From contig NZ_POSP01000003.1 in the NCBI RefSeq assembly GCF_002885975.1, positions 1,116,001 through 1,180,000 on the forward strand: a stretch of 64,000 nt of DNA. The letters run 5' to 3'. The DNA is from Paucibacter aquatile. GTDB taxonomy: Bacteria > Pseudomonadota > Gammaproteobacteria > Burkholderiales > Burkholderiaceae_C. This document shows positions 44,615 through 54,178 of this stretch, in pieces. The notes under the pieces were generated by a model, which did no database searches, was not told the DNA's origin, and saw nothing but the letters and a program-made list of their open reading frames with translations. The translations under genes were made by a program, and so were the position numbers. How positions within the stretch are numbered: the first letter of the stretch is position 1; every line of letters begins with the position of its first letter.

Positions 44615-45937
44615 TTATGCGTTGAGCAGCTCGGCTGCCCAGTCGGCCGCCGACGAAATGCTGCGGGTGTACTGCGCCGCCCCCTCGGGTTGCATTCCCT
44701 GGCGGAGCGGCTTGACGGCCACTTCACCGCGGGCGACTTCGTCCTCGCCGAAGATCAGGGCAAAGGCCGCACCGCTGGCATCGGCCTTCTTGAACTGCGA
44801 CTTCATGCTGCTCTGCCCCGGGTGCAGGATCACGCTGATGCCGGCGCCCCGCAGGGCCTCCAGCGCCACCATGACCTGGGCCAGGCCGTTGGCCGAGGGC
44901 ACGATGGCGTAGGCATGCGGGGTCGGCGCGGCCGGGGCCACGCCCACTTCTTCCAGCAAAAGCAGCATGCGTTCCATGCCCATGCCGAAGCCCACGGCCG
45001 GCGTGGCCTTGCCACCCAGCTGCTCGATCAGGCCGTCGTAGCGGCCGCCGCCGCAGACCGTGCCTTGCGAGCCCAGCTTGTCGGTGACCCACTCGAACAC
45101 GGTCAGGTTGTAGTAGTCCAGGCCGCGCACCAGGCGCGGGTTGATGCGATAGGCCACGCCTGCGGCATCGAGGATGGCGCGCACGCCGTTGAAATGCGCC
45201 AGCGAGGCTTCACCCAGGAAATCCAGCAGCTTGGGCGCGGCATTCGCCATCTCCTGCAGGGCCGGATTCTTGGTATCCAGCACGCGCAGGGGGTTGGTGT
45301 AGAGGCGGCGCTGGCTGTCTTCATCGAGCAGGTCCTTGTGCGCCTCCAGGTGGGCGATCAGGGCCTCGCGGTGGGCGCGGCGCTCGGCCGCTTCGCCCAG
45401 GCAGTTCAGCTCCAGGCTGACATGCTCGCCATCCTTCAGACCCAGCTCGCGCAAGAGGCGGCTGCCCATCAAGATCACTTCGGCGTCGACATCGGGGCCG
45501 GCAAAGCCCAGGGCCTCGACACCCATCTGATGGAACTGGCGGTAACGACCCTTCTGCGGCTTTTCGCGGCGGAACATGGGGCCGAAGTAGTACAGGCGGC
45601 GGCCCGAGTCGCGCAGGAAGGAATGCTCGATCATGGCGCGCACCACGCCGGCCGTCATCTCCGGGCGCAGGGCCAGATGCTCGGCCTGGCCATGCTTGTC
45701 GGCACGGTCTTCGAAGGCGTACATCTCCTTCTCGACGATGTCGGTCACCTCGCCAATGCCTCGCACGAACAGGGCCGTGGGCTCAACGATGGGCGTGCGC
45801 ACATTCTGATAGCCATAGCGTTGCAACACGCTGCGCATCTTGGCTTCCAGCCATTCCCAGCGCGCCGAGTCGGGCGGCAGGATGTCGTTCATGCCCTTGA
45901 CGGCTTGCAGCTGGGGCAACTTCTTCGGTTCACTCAT
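44615..45937 (-). CDS. hisS: Histidyl-tRNA synthetase
   Basis: Charges tRNA-His. The 440-residue class II enzyme has motif 1 near QAVKGMNDILPPDSARW, motif 2 with YYFGPMFRREKPQKGRYRQFHQ and the histidine-specific RGLDYYNLTVFEW and CGGGRYDGLIEQLGG segments, then an anticodon-binding domain. ATG 45937 is the family start; 12 upstream codons are in frame. Confidence 0.97.
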   Translation of the reverse strand: MSEPKKLPQLQAVKGMNDILPPDSARWEWLEAKMRSVLQRYGYQNVRTPIVEPTALFVRGIGEVTDIVEKEMYAFEDRADKHGQAEHLALRPEMTAGVVRAMIEHSFLRDSGRRLYYFGPMFRREKPQKGRYRQFHQMGVEALGFAGPDVDAEVILMGSRLLRELGLKDGEHVSLELNCLGEAAERRAHREALIAHLEAHKDLLDEDSQRRLYTNPLRVLDTKNPALQEMANAAPKLLDFLGEASLAHFNGVRAILDAAGVAYRINPRLVRGLDYYNLTVFEWVTDKLGSQGTVCGGGRYDGLIEQLGGKATPAVGFGMGMERMLLLLEEVGVAPAAPTPHAYAIVPSANGLAQVMVALEALRGAGISVILHPGQSSMKSQFKKADASGAAFALIFGEDEVARGEVAVKPLRQGMQPEGAAQYTRSISSAADWAAELLNA

Positions 45938-45982
45938 GGGTGTGGAATTCGCGGTGTTCTTTTTTTCAAGCAATGCCAGCGC

Positions 45983-47287
45983 TCAGGCCGCTTGCACGGC
46001 GCCAAAGCGCTTCTCGATGTAGTTCTCGACCAGGGCGTGGAACTCGTTGGCGATGTTCTCGCCGCGCAGGGTCAGGGCCTTCTCGCCGTCGATGAAGACA
46101 GGCGCAGCCGGCGCCTCGCCGGTGCCCGGCAGGCTGATGCCGATGTCGGCGTGCTTGCTCTCGCCGGGGCCGTTGACGATGCAGCCCATCACGGCCACTT
46201 TGAGGTTTTCCACGCCGGGGTACTTTTTGCGCCAGACCGGCATCTGCTCACGCAGGAAATCGTCGATCTGCTTGGCCAGCTCCTGGAAGGTGGTGCTGGT
46301 GGTGCGGCCGCAGCCCGGGCAGGCGGTCACGCTGGGGTTGAAGGCACGCAGGCCCAGAGACTGCAAGATCTCCAACGCGACCACCACCTCTTGCGTGCGA
46401 GATTCGCCAGGCTGGGGCGTCAGCGAGACACGGATGGTGTCGCCGATACCCTCTTGAAGCAGGATGGACAAGGCCGTGGCCGAGGCCACCGTGCCCTTGG
46501 TGCCCATGCCGGCTTCGGTCAGACCCAGGTGCAGGGCGTAATCGCAGCGCTGGCTGAGCGCACGGTAGACCGAGATCAGGTCCTGCACACCGCTGACCTT
46601 GCAGCTGATGATGATGTTGTCGGGGTTCATGCCCAGTTCGCGGGCGTACTCGGCCGAACTCAGGGCCGACTGGATCAGCGCCTGGTACATGACCTGCTTG
46701 GCATCCCAGGGCTCGGCGCGCTGGGCGTTCTCGTCCATCATGGCGGCGAGCAATTCCTGATCCAGGCTGCCCCAGTTGACGCCGATGCGCACGACCTTGT
46801 CGTACTTGATCGCGGCCTCGATCATCATCGCGAACTGGCGGTCTTTCTTGTCGCCCTTGCCCACATTGCCCGGATTGATGCGGTACTTGGACAAGGCTTG
46901 CGCCATGGCCGGGTACTCGCTCAGCAGACGGTGGCCGTTGTAGTGGAAATCGCCCACCAGAGGCACATCGATGCCCATGCGATCGAGCTGCTCGCGGATG
47001 TGCGGCACGGCCTCGGCCGCCTCGGGCGTGTTGACCGTGATGCGCACCAGCTCGGAGCCGGCAATCGCCAGCTCCTTGATCTGGATGGCGGTGCCGATCA
47101 CATCCACGGTGTCGGTGTTGGTCATGGACTGCACGCGCACCGGCGCATCACCGCCGATGGTGACCACACGCGAACCCCAGCGAACCTGGGCCTGGCGCGA
47201 GCGGCGCGCAGCCGGTTGGGCGGCGGCCACGGCCAAGAAGGGAGAGGACGCCAGCGCGGGGCTGGTCTCGTCAGGCGTTGCGCTCAT
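45983..47287 (-). CDS. ispG: 4-hydroxy-3-methylbut-2-enyl-diphosphate synthase (flavodoxin/ferredoxin)
   Basis: [4Fe-4S] enzyme that makes HMBPP in the MEP pathway. The 434 residues have a TIM-barrel part and a C-terminal cluster site with CPGCGR and a later GCIVNGPGE, giving the three Cys ligands. An Ala-rich 30-residue N-terminal extension precedes the conserved VQSMTNTDT. Confidence 0.97.
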   Translation of the reverse strand: MSATPDETSPALASSPFLAVAAAQPAARRSRQAQVRWGSRVVTIGGDAPVRVQSMTNTDTVDVIGTAIQIKELAIAGSELVRITVNTPEAAEAVPHIREQLDRMGIDVPLVGDFHYNGHRLLSEYPAMAQALSKYRINPGNVGKGDKKDRQFAMMIEAAIKYDKVVRIGVNWGSLDQELLAAMMDENAQRAEPWDAKQVMYQALIQSALSSAEYARELGMNPDNIIISCKVSGVQDLISVYRALSQRCDYALHLGLTEAGMGTKGTVASATALSILLQEGIGDTIRVSLTPQPGESRTQEVVVALEILQSLGLRAFNPSVTACPGCGRTTSTTFQELAKQIDDFLREQMPVWRKKYPGVENLKVAVMGCIVNGPGESKHADIGISLPGTGEAPAAPVFIDGEKALTLRGENIANEFHALVENYIEKRFGAVQAA

Positions 47288-47389
47288 ATGTCGATGCTGC
47301 TGTGAGGTTCGGCAAAAAACAGGGCTTGGATTCGCGAGGATGCAGGCTGGGGTGAGGGGTCAGGCGCCGGCACCGCTCGGATCCATCGG

Positions 47390-48397
47390 TCAATTCAGTT
47401 CCAGGCGTGCCACGTTATCCTTGGACCGCGACACCAGATCCACCGGCTCGCCACGCAAGATCAACTCAGTGCCGGCCACATTGCCCACGCGTACACGCAG
47501 AGGCGGCAGGCCGGCCAGATTCTGCGCATCACCGGGACGCAGGAGCTTGGACAAGAGGGTACGGCCCGAAGCGTCCACCACCTCGACCCAGGACTCGGAG
47601 CTGACCTTGACCACCAGCGGCACGGAGCCCGGCGGTGGCGCCAGCGGCTGCGCAGGTGCGATCGCAGCTGCCGAAGCGGCTGCGGCAAGTGGCTTCGTCA
47701 AGGCAGGTGACGGCGGGCTCAAACGCAAGTCCTGCCCAGTTGTGGACTGCAGGCCCACAGCGGCAGCGCTGGCGGGCGCTTGAAGCACCGGGCTCGACTG
47801 AGCCATGACGGCAGAGGCCGAAGCGGGCGCCGCGAGCACCGGGGCCGAAGCCGTGACCAAAGGCGCCTCGACCGGCACGGGCAAGGTGGCAGAGCTCGAC
47901 TCCACCGCCTCGCTGGCCGCCGGGCCTGCCGCGCCGAGCGAGGCGGCCGAGGGCAGCCAGGCCGCAGGCATCAGGTAAACACCGACCGCAGCAGCCAGCA
48001 ACAAGGCCGGCCCCCAAACCACCGGCCGCTGAATGAGCGCCAGCGAGAAACCACCCTCCCCGGCCGTGCGGTCGCGGAAAGGCTGATTCAGGCCGCGCGA
48101 CATGGTCAGCTCGCGGTCTTCGCTGTTCGGCAGCAGGGCCAGCACCGGCGCAGCATCGATCTTGAGCACGCGGCAGATGGACTTGGCCAGCGCACGCACA
48201 AAGGTCGTGTCCGGCAGCTCATCCCAGCGGTCGGCTTCCAGCGCCTCGAGCTTGGACGGGTGAACCTTGAGCGTGGCCGCCAGGGCGACGATGTGCAGGC
48301 CATGGCGCTGGCGCGCATCGCGCAACCAGGCGCCCGCGGTCTGGCGCGGCGCGGCCATGCCCGACACGGGCGCGGCCTCGCTCAGGATCGAAGACAT
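47390..48397 (-). CDS. RodZ-like protein (HTH domain, membrane helix, DUF4115)
   Basis: Likely cytoskeletal adaptor for cell shape. In the 335 residues a Cro/C1-type HTH domain (about 18-85) is followed by a membrane helix (about 120-140), an Ala/Pro/Ser-rich periplasmic linker (about 145-250) and a C-terminal DUF4115 beta domain. I chose ATG 48397 for its AGGGAG site; ATG 48418, overlapping the pilW stop by 8 bases, is the other option. It lies between pilW and ispG, the common RodZ position. Confidence 0.87.
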   Translation of the reverse strand: MSSILSEAAPVSGMAAPRQTAGAWLRDARQRHGLHIVALAATLKVHPSKLEALEADRWDELPDTTFVRALAKSICRVLKIDAAPVLALLPNSEDRELTMSRGLNQPFRDRTAGEGGFSLALIQRPVVWGPALLLAAAVGVYLMPAAWLPSAASLGAAGPAASEAVESSSATLPVPVEAPLVTASAPVLAAPASASAVMAQSSPVLQAPASAAAVGLQSTTGQDLRLSPPSPALTKPLAAAASAAAIAPAQPLAPPPGSVPLVVKVSSESWVEVVDASGRTLLSKLLRPGDAQNLAGLPPLRVRVGNVAGTELILRGEPVDLVSRSKDNVARLELN

Positions 48398-48410
48398 GCG
48401 ATCTCCCTCT

Positions 48411-49241
48411 TCACTCATCGAAGCGCCCATTGTTCAAGGCTTGCAGCTCGGCCGACTGCGGATGACGACGACGCAGCAATTGGCCCAGTTCATCCACGCC
48501 GGCATTGTTGTTGAGACGGCGCTCGATGCGCAGGGCCAGCCAGAGCGTCTGCGCTGTGCTCTGGTCTTCCTGGGCATTGACCCGTTTGATGTAGAAGCGC
48601 GCGCGTTCGTACTGCTGATTGCGGTACAGCACCTCGGCCAGATTGACGGCCACGGCCGGGTTGCCCGGATCGAACTCGAAGGCCTTGACCAGGCTGGCTT
48701 CGGCTTCGGCCAAGCGGCCGGCGCGCGCTTCGCACACGCCCTTGGCCAGGTAGGTGCGCGCCGGCGCGCGGTAGCTGGGCTGCGCCAGGGCCTGCTCGAA
48801 GCGGCTGCTGGCTTCGGCCCAGCGCTGCTGCTGGCACATCAGCCAGCCGTAGTTGTGCAAGGTGTCGGGGTCTTGCGGGTAGAGCACCAGCGCGCGGCGG
48901 AAGTTGTCGTCGGCCAGCTGAGGTTCCCCCATGGCCGCATACACCAGGCCGCGCAGATTGATGGCCTCGCGCATATCGGGCTTGGCGGTCAGGGCCTGCT
49001 TGATTTCGTCGAGCGCGGTGTTGTACTGGCCGCGCGAGAAATAGCCGGCCGCCAACTCCAGGCGCACACCGGCGCGGCGGTCCGCATCGGTCTGATCGAA
49101 GGCGGTGCGCGGGCCCGTGCTGGCAGTGGGCGCCGGGGCCGCACAGGCCGCCAGCATCAGCACCAAGCCCGCCAACAGCATGCGGGACCCGGACTTCGCC
49201 ACCAAAGATGCCAAACCTGTCTGCTCAGTTCTTGTTTTCAT
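48411..49241 (-). CDS. pilW: Type IV pilus biogenesis/stability lipoprotein PilW
   Basis: TPR lipoprotein that supports the outer-membrane secretin PilQ. The 276 residues have a signal peptide ending in a LAAC lipobox (Cys near 33) and about six tetratricopeptide repeats. The gene lies between rlmN and the RodZ-like gene, the usual place for pilW/pilF. Confidence 0.92.
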   Translation of the reverse strand: MKTRTEQTGLASLVAKSGSRMLLAGLVLMLAACAAPAPTASTGPRTAFDQTDADRRAGVRLELAAGYFSRGQYNTALDEIKQALTAKPDMREAINLRGLVYAAMGEPQLADDNFRRALVLYPQDPDTLHNYGWLMCQQQRWAEASSRFEQALAQPSYRAPARTYLAKGVCEARAGRLAEAEASLVKAFEFDPGNPAVAVNLAEVLYRNQQYERARFYIKRVNAQEDQSTAQTLWLALRIERRLNNNAGVDELGQLLRRRHPQSAELQALNNGRFDE

Positions 49242-49283
49242 TGGGCTGTTGTCTTCACCAGGGGTTCGAAAAGTTCACTGCAC

Positions 49284-50405
49284 TCAGGGAGAACTTGCGC
49301 CTTTTACCACCACTGGCGCACGCACCATGCGAATGTGGGCCTGGGTGCGATCCTGCACCTCGCCGGCCAGCTGCCCGCAGGCCGCGTCGATGTCGTCACC
49401 GCGCGTCTTGCGCACCGTCGTCACCAGGCCGGCATTGAGCAGCACCTCGGCAAAGGCCTTGACGCGCTCGTTCGAGCTGCGCAGCAGGCCAGAAGCCGGG
49501 AAGGGATTGAAGGGGATCAGATTGATCTTGCAGGAGACCCCGTGGGTTCCGCACAGCAGCTTGACCAGGGTCTGCGCCTGCTCGGGCGTGTCGTTGACGC
49601 CATCCAGCATGCAGTATTCGAAGGTGATGAAGTCGCGTGGCGCCTTGTCCAGGTAGCGATTGCAGGCCTCCAGCAGCTCGGCAATCGGGTACTTCTTGTT
49701 CAGCGGCACGAGCTGGTCGCGCAGCGGGTCGGTCGGCGCGTGCAGGGACACGGCCAGGGCCACCGGGCAGTCCTCGCGCAGGCGGTCGATCATGGGCACC
49801 ACGCCCGAGGTCGAGACCGTCACGCGGCGGCGCGACAGACCATAGCCATGGTCGTCCAGCATCATGCGCAGGGCCGGCACCAGGGCGTTGTAGTTCTGCA
49901 GGGGTTCGCCCATGCCCATCATCACCACGTTGGAGATGATGCGTTCATCGCGGCCCAGGTCGCGGCGCAGCTGGTGCTCGGCGTACCAGAGCTGGGCAAT
50001 GATTTCCCAGGTCTCGAGGTTGCGACTGAAGCCCTGATGGCCGGTGGAGCAGAAACGGCAGCCCACGGCACAACCGGCTTGGCTGGACACGCACAGCGTG
50101 CCACGGTCGCTTTCGGGGATGTAGACGGCTTCCACGGCATTGCCGGCGCCCACGTCAAACAACCATTTGACCGTGCCGTCCGCGGAGCGATGTTCAGAAA
50201 TCACCGGCAACGCCTGAATATGCGCCCGGCTGGCCAGCTTGTCGCGCAGCGACTTGGCCAGGTCGGTCATCTGAGCGAAATCAGATGCACCTTTTTGATG
50301 GATCCAGCGGAACAGCTGGGTGGCGCGAAAACGCTTTTCCCCCAGCTGCTCGCAGTACGCAGCCAGGCCTTCCAGATCGAATCCAAGCAGGTTGACCGCG
50401 TCCAT
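49284..50405 (-). CDS. rlmN: 23S rRNA (A2503-C2)/tRNA (A37-C2) methyltransferase RlmN
   Basis: Radical-SAM enzyme that makes 2-methyladenosine. The 373 residues show CAVGCRFC, the CxxxCxxC cluster site (near 104-111), the GMGEPLQNYNAL motif and a late DAACGQLAG carrying the conserved methyl-carrying Cys. The frame is open 30 codons upstream, but MDAVNLLGFDLEGL at 50405 is the family start. Confidence 0.97.
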   Translation of the reverse strand: MDAVNLLGFDLEGLAAYCEQLGEKRFRATQLFRWIHQKGASDFAQMTDLAKSLRDKLASRAHIQALPVISEHRSADGTVKWLFDVGAGNAVEAVYIPESDRGTLCVSSQAGCAVGCRFCSTGHQGFSRNLETWEIIAQLWYAEHQLRRDLGRDERIISNVVMMGMGEPLQNYNALVPALRMMLDDHGYGLSRRRVTVSTSGVVPMIDRLREDCPVALAVSLHAPTDPLRDQLVPLNKKYPIAELLEACNRYLDKAPRDFITFEYCMLDGVNDTPEQAQTLVKLLCGTHGVSCKINLIPFNPFPASGLLRSSNERVKAFAEVLLNAGLVTTVRKTRGDDIDAACGQLAGEVQDRTQAHIRMVRAPVVVKGASSP

Positions 50406-50467
50406 GATCTTGCCTCTATCTCTTGTCGTCAGGGCCGGGCCCGAAATGGCGCCGCCCTGGTTTGCAA

Positions 50468-50502
50468 AAACCGCCGCAAGCCCGAAGGCCGGCAAGCGGT
50501 TT
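50468..50502 (-). terminator. Probable terminator after ndk
   Basis: AAACCGC (50496-50502) and GCGGTTT (50468-50474) on the minus strand form a stem around an inner GCC-TTCG-GGC hairpin and run into further Ts. It lies 53 bases past the ndk stop. Confidence 0.6.
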
Positions 50503-50555
50503 ACAGCTCAAACTCACAGCCTCCAGGCTGTCAGCACAAGAGGCGTCAGACCGAA

Positions 50556-50981
50556 TTAACGGCTGTAGACATTCATGCCGGGGAAGAAGAATGCCACTTC
50601 CACGGCAGCGGTTTCGGGAGCGTCCGAACCGTGCACGGCGTTGGCATCGATGCTGTCGGCGAAGTCAGCACGGATGGTGCCCTTCTCGGCCTTTTTCGGG
50701 TCGGTGGCACCCATCAGATCGCGGTGCTTCAAGATGGCGTTCTCGCCTTCCAGAGCGGAGATCACGACCGGACCGGAGATCATGAAGTTCACCAGGTCGT
50801 TGAAGAAGGGGCGTGCCTTGTGCACAGCGTAGAAAGCCTCGGCTTCGCCGCGCGACAGGTGGGTCATCTTGGCCGCGACGATCTTCAGGCCTGCGCCTTC
50901 GAAACGAGCGTAGATCTGGCCGATCACGTTCTTGGCGACGGCATCGGGCTTGATGATGGAAAGGGTACGTTCGATCGCCAT
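50556..50981 (-). CDS. ndk: Nucleoside diphosphate kinase
   Basis: Balances nucleoside triphosphate pools by phosphate transfer through a His. The 141 residues have ERTLSIIKPDAVAKN at the N terminus and the active-site NAVHGSDAPE (His near 117). An AGGAG site is 8 bases before ATG 50981; the open frame upstream runs through the promoter region (TACAAT at 51022-51027, minus). Confidence 0.98.
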   Translation of the reverse strand: MAIERTLSIIKPDAVAKNVIGQIYARFEGAGLKIVAAKMTHLSRGEAEAFYAVHKARPFFNDLVNFMISGPVVISALEGENAILKHRDLMGATDPKKAEKGTIRADFADSIDANAVHGSDAPETAAVEVAFFFPGMNVYSR

Positions 50982-51021
50982 GGTATTTCTCCTGAAATCT
51001 AAGGGCTTGGCAAAACCCGCA

Positions 51022-51027
51022 ATTGTA
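51022..51027 (-). promoter_or_regulatory. -10-like box for ndk
   Basis: TACAAT on the minus strand, about 40 bases before the ndk ATG. No clear -35 is seen at the usual spacing. Confidence 0.4.
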
Positions 51028-51101
51028 CTGTGTGCCGGTGTCAGCGAGGTTTCAGCGCCGGGCTGAGCCGGGCCTGAAACCGCGCCATCCGCCACGCTGG
51101 A

Positions 51102-53315
51102 TCAGCGCTTGCGGCCACCAAAGCCGCCGCCGCTGCGGCCACCGCCGCCGTTGCCGCCGCCCTGGCCGCCACGACCACCACCGCCACCACCCCGGCCGCT
51201 GCGGCGCACAAAGGCGTCCGCACCGATATAGCCGACCGAGGTTTGCATCGGATCGGGCTGGCGCGGGCCGTCGCCCTTGCCGCCACGGGCGCCGCCGCGG
51301 CCTTGGCCGCCACGCGGCTCCTGGCTGCTGCTGCCGCCGGCACCGAAGCCCTGCGGGAAACCACGACCCTTGTTGCCGGCAAAGCGACGGTCAAAGGTCT
51401 GCTCCAGCGGGTTGATATTGCGCGGAATGAAGTCGTCAAACTCGTCGTCGCCACGATCCAGATCACGATCGCGGTCGCGCTCCTGGGCACGCGGCGGCTC
51501 GCGATCACGCTCGGGCGCACGCGCCTCGGGGCCACGCGAAGGGCGCGGGCCGACACCGGCCTGGCGACCATCGGCACGGCGGTTGTTGCCGTTGCCGTTG
51601 CGGCCGCGCTCGCCACCGCGCTCGGGGCGTTGCTCACCACGCTCACCTCGATCGGCACGCGCCTCGCCACGGTCACCACGTTCGCCGCGCTCATTGCCTC
51701 GGTCGTTCCCACGAGGGCCGCGCTCGGCACGATCCTCTCGGCCACGGCCCTGCTGCTCACCACCGGCCAGGCGGCGGATGATCTTCACATCGTCTTCACC
51801 CAGCTCGATCCAGACGCAGCGCTTCAGGCCGCGCGGCAGCACCACGGTGCCGTAACGGATGCGGATCAGGCGGCTGACCGTCAGGCCCACCGTGTCGAAG
51901 AGCTTGCGCACTTCGCGGTTGCGACCTTCGGTGATGACCACGCGGTACCAGTGGTTCACGCCCTCGCCGCCGCCGTCTTCGATACTCTTGAACGCGGCCT
52001 TCTGACCCTCGACGATCACGCCTTCGAGCAGACGCGCCTTTTGATCGGGCTGCAAGGTGCCGAGCACGCGCACGGCGTACTCACGCTCCACGCCGAAGCG
52101 CGGATGCATCAGCTGATTGGCCAGCTCACCCGAGTTGGTGAACAGCAGCAGGCCTTCGGTGTTGATATCCAGGCGACCGACCGATTGCCATTTGCCCTGC
52201 TGCAGGCGCGGCAGGTGACGGAACACGGTCGGGCGACCTTCCGGGTCGTTGAAGGTGACCACTTCGCCGGCGGGCTTGTGGTAGGCCAGGATGCGCGGCG
52301 CCGGCGGCGAGATGCGCACGCGAATCGGCTTGCCGGCCACACGGACCTGGTCACCGAAGGAAATGCGCTGGCCGATGTGGGCCACTTCGCCGTTCACTTC
52401 GATCTTGCCGTCGGCAATCATGTCCTCGATGTCGCGGCGCGAGCCAATGCCAGCCTGGGCCAGCACTTTTTGCAGCTTGGGCGCATCGGGCTCGGCGGCC
52501 AGCACACGCTTGGTGTCGACTTCTTCTTCGTCCTCGACCGCAGCCGTAGCATCAGGCAGTTCGCCCTCGTCGCTGCCATCGAATTCACCCGCCAGCACTT
52601 CGGCGAAGCGCTCACCCACCGCCGCCAGCACCTCGGGTGCAGGCGCCACCGCCTGCACGGCCACGCGCAGCGGGCGCTCGCCACCCTCGGCCGCAACGGC
52701 GCCCTCCGGACGCTCGGCGCGATCACCACGATCCTTACGGCCCCGGCGGCGGTTGCGATTGCGACCACCGCGCTCGCCACCCTCGGCCGAATCACCCGTG
52801 TCTTCGCCGGAGCCAGCTTCGGCGGCTTCCGCCACCGGTTCGGCCGCTGGCGCCGATTCGGCGTCCGGCGCCAGCGTGAACACCGGCTTGCGCGCGGCGG
52901 GTGCCGGTGCGGCTTCGGCCGGCGCTGGCGCCGCCTCGGGCGCAGCAGCCTCGGGGGAAGCTTCGGCCGATTTGGCAGCGGCGGTCTTGCGCGGAGCCCG
53001 GCGCTTGGGCGCAGCGGCTTCTGCCGCCTCGGGTTCAAACGGAGCCGCGGCCGGCGCCGCAACTGAAGCCGAAGCTTCGCCACTCAGCTCCAGCACGGCT
53101 TCAGCGGCCTTCTTCGCCGCCGTCTTGCGCGGCGCGCGTGTCTTGACGGGCGCGGCTTCAGCGGCGGCTTCAACCGCAGCCGGGGCACTGTCGGCGCTCA
53201 CCGCCGCCTTGGACTTGGCCGGCGCACGCTTGCGCTTGGGCGCTGCAGCCTCGCTGCCAGGTTCAAGGGCGGGAGCGCCGGAATCGGCTTGGGAATCGGT
53301 TTCGTTGGAATTCAT
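51102..53315 (-). CDS. rluB: Ribosomal large-subunit pseudouridine synthase RluB with long low-complexity tails
   Basis: Converts U2605 of 23S rRNA to pseudouridine. Of its 737 residues only about 277-510 are the normal enzyme: an S4 domain (KLQKVLAQAGIGSRRDIEDMI) and a catalytic domain with GRLDINTEG (Asp near 383). About 275 N-terminal residues are Ala/Pro/Glu-rich with Lys/Arg patches such as KRRAPRKTAA, and about 220 C-terminal residues are Arg/Gly/Asp-rich and end in GGRGGQGGG-type repeats. The reading frame is unbroken. Start ATG 53315 overlaps scpB by 4 bases. Confidence 0.93.
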   Translation of the reverse strand: MNSNETDSQADSGAPALEPGSEAAAPKRKRAPAKSKAAVSADSAPAAVEAAAEAAPVKTRAPRKTAAKKAAEAVLELSGEASASVAAPAAAPFEPEAAEAAAPKRRAPRKTAAAKSAEASPEAAAPEAAPAPAEAAPAPAARKPVFTLAPDAESAPAAEPVAEAAEAGSGEDTGDSAEGGERGGRNRNRRRGRKDRGDRAERPEGAVAAEGGERPLRVAVQAVAPAPEVLAAVGERFAEVLAGEFDGSDEGELPDATAAVEDEEEVDTKRVLAAEPDAPKLQKVLAQAGIGSRRDIEDMIADGKIEVNGEVAHIGQRISFGDQVRVAGKPIRVRISPPAPRILAYHKPAGEVVTFNDPEGRPTVFRHLPRLQQGKWQSVGRLDINTEGLLLFTNSGELANQLMHPRFGVEREYAVRVLGTLQPDQKARLLEGVIVEGQKAAFKSIEDGGGEGVNHWYRVVITEGRNREVRKLFDTVGLTVSRLIRIRYGTVVLPRGLKRCVWIELGEDDVKIIRRLAGGEQQGRGREDRAERGPRGNDRGNERGERGDRGEARADRGERGEQRPERGGERGRNGNGNNRRADGRQAGVGPRPSRGPEARAPERDREPPRAQERDRDRDLDRGDDEFDDFIPRNINPLEQTFDRRFAGNKGRGFPQGFGAGGSSSQEPRGGQGRGGARGGKGDGPRQPDPMQTSVGYIGADAFVRRSGRGGGGGGRGGQGGGNGGGGRSGGGFGGRKR

Positions 53316-54178
53316 GCGTCGGGTTGCACCGGTTCGGCGGCGTCAGTCTGAGAGTCCGGCTCGGCCGGAATAGAGGCGCCAATATCGTTGCCGATAGGCG
53401 CGGAATGGATCGAAGAAATCTTCGCGGTTCCTGCCGGCGGCTGCACAGAGGCATCCACCAGCGGCGTGGGTTCAGCAGTCGCCAGATTCGCATCGGGCAC
53501 CGCTTCGGATTCAAGGGCTTGGGGCGCCGTGGCTTCTGACGGCACCTCGCCTGAGCTGCTGCTTTGACCGTCAACCGGCAGCTGAGCCGGAGCTTCGGTT
53601 TCGGCTTCCGCCTCCAGCAACAAGCCCTGCAAGCCCGCGGCTTCCGCCACGGCCGCACTCGGCGCCTGCCCGGCTTCCAGTTCGGGCAGTTGCTCCAGGC
53701 TGTTCAGGCCCAGATCGTCCAGAAACTGCTGCGTGGTCGCGTACAGCGCCGGTCGCCCGGGCGCTTCGCGGTGGCCAATCACTTCAATCCAGGCCCGATC
53801 TTCGAGCTGCTTGACGATCTGGGTGGAGACCACCACGCCGCGAATGTCTTCAATATCGCCGCGCGTCACCGGCTGGCGGTAGGCAATGATGGCCAAGGTC
53901 TCCATCACGGCCCGCGAGTAACGCTGCGGCTTCTCGGGATGCATGCGGTCGAGATACTCGCGCATCTCGGGCCGGCTCTGAAAGCGCCAGCCGCTGGCCA
54001 CCGCCACCAACTCCACGCCCCGGCCTTCCCAATCACGCGAGAGCTCGTCGAGCACCGAACGCAAGGTGTCGGGACCGACGGCATCGGCAAACAGGCTGCG
54101 CATTTCGCGCAGCGTCAAAGGCTGCTGGGCGCAAATCAGCGCGGTCTCGAGGACGCGCTTAGCATCCTGTGTGTTCAT
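53312..54178 (-). CDS. scpB: Segregation and condensation protein B (ScpB)
   Basis: Kleisin-associated winged-helix protein of the SMC complex, needed for chromosome condensation and segregation. The first 190 residues have paired winged helices (ETLAIIAYRQPVTRGDIEDIRGV, PGRPALYATTQQFLDDLGL). The last about 100 residues are an acidic Ser/Pro/Ala/Glu-rich tail not usual in ScpB. Overlaps rluB by 4 bases. scpA is not in the window. Confidence 0.94.
   Translation of the reverse strand: MNTQDAKRVLETALICAQQPLTLREMRSLFADAVGPDTLRSVLDELSRDWEGRGVELVAVASGWRFQSRPEMREYLDRMHPEKPQRYSRAVMETLAIIAYRQPVTRGDIEDIRGVVVSTQIVKQLEDRAWIEVIGHREAPGRPALYATTQQFLDDLGLNSLEQLPELEAGQAPSAAVAEAAGLQGLLLEAEAETEAPAQLPVDGQSSSSGEVPSEATAPQALESEAVPDANLATAEPTPLVDASVQPPAGTAKISSIHSAPIGNDIGASIPAEPDSQTDAAEPVQPDA

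Noticed and set aside
44567..47305. A 912-codon plus-strand open frame
   Set aside because: Antisense to hisS and ispG, both of which have clear motifs; the translation is low-complexity.
48267..51002. A 911-codon plus-strand open frame
   Set aside because: Antisense to pilW, rlmN and ndk and crosses several real start and stop sites.
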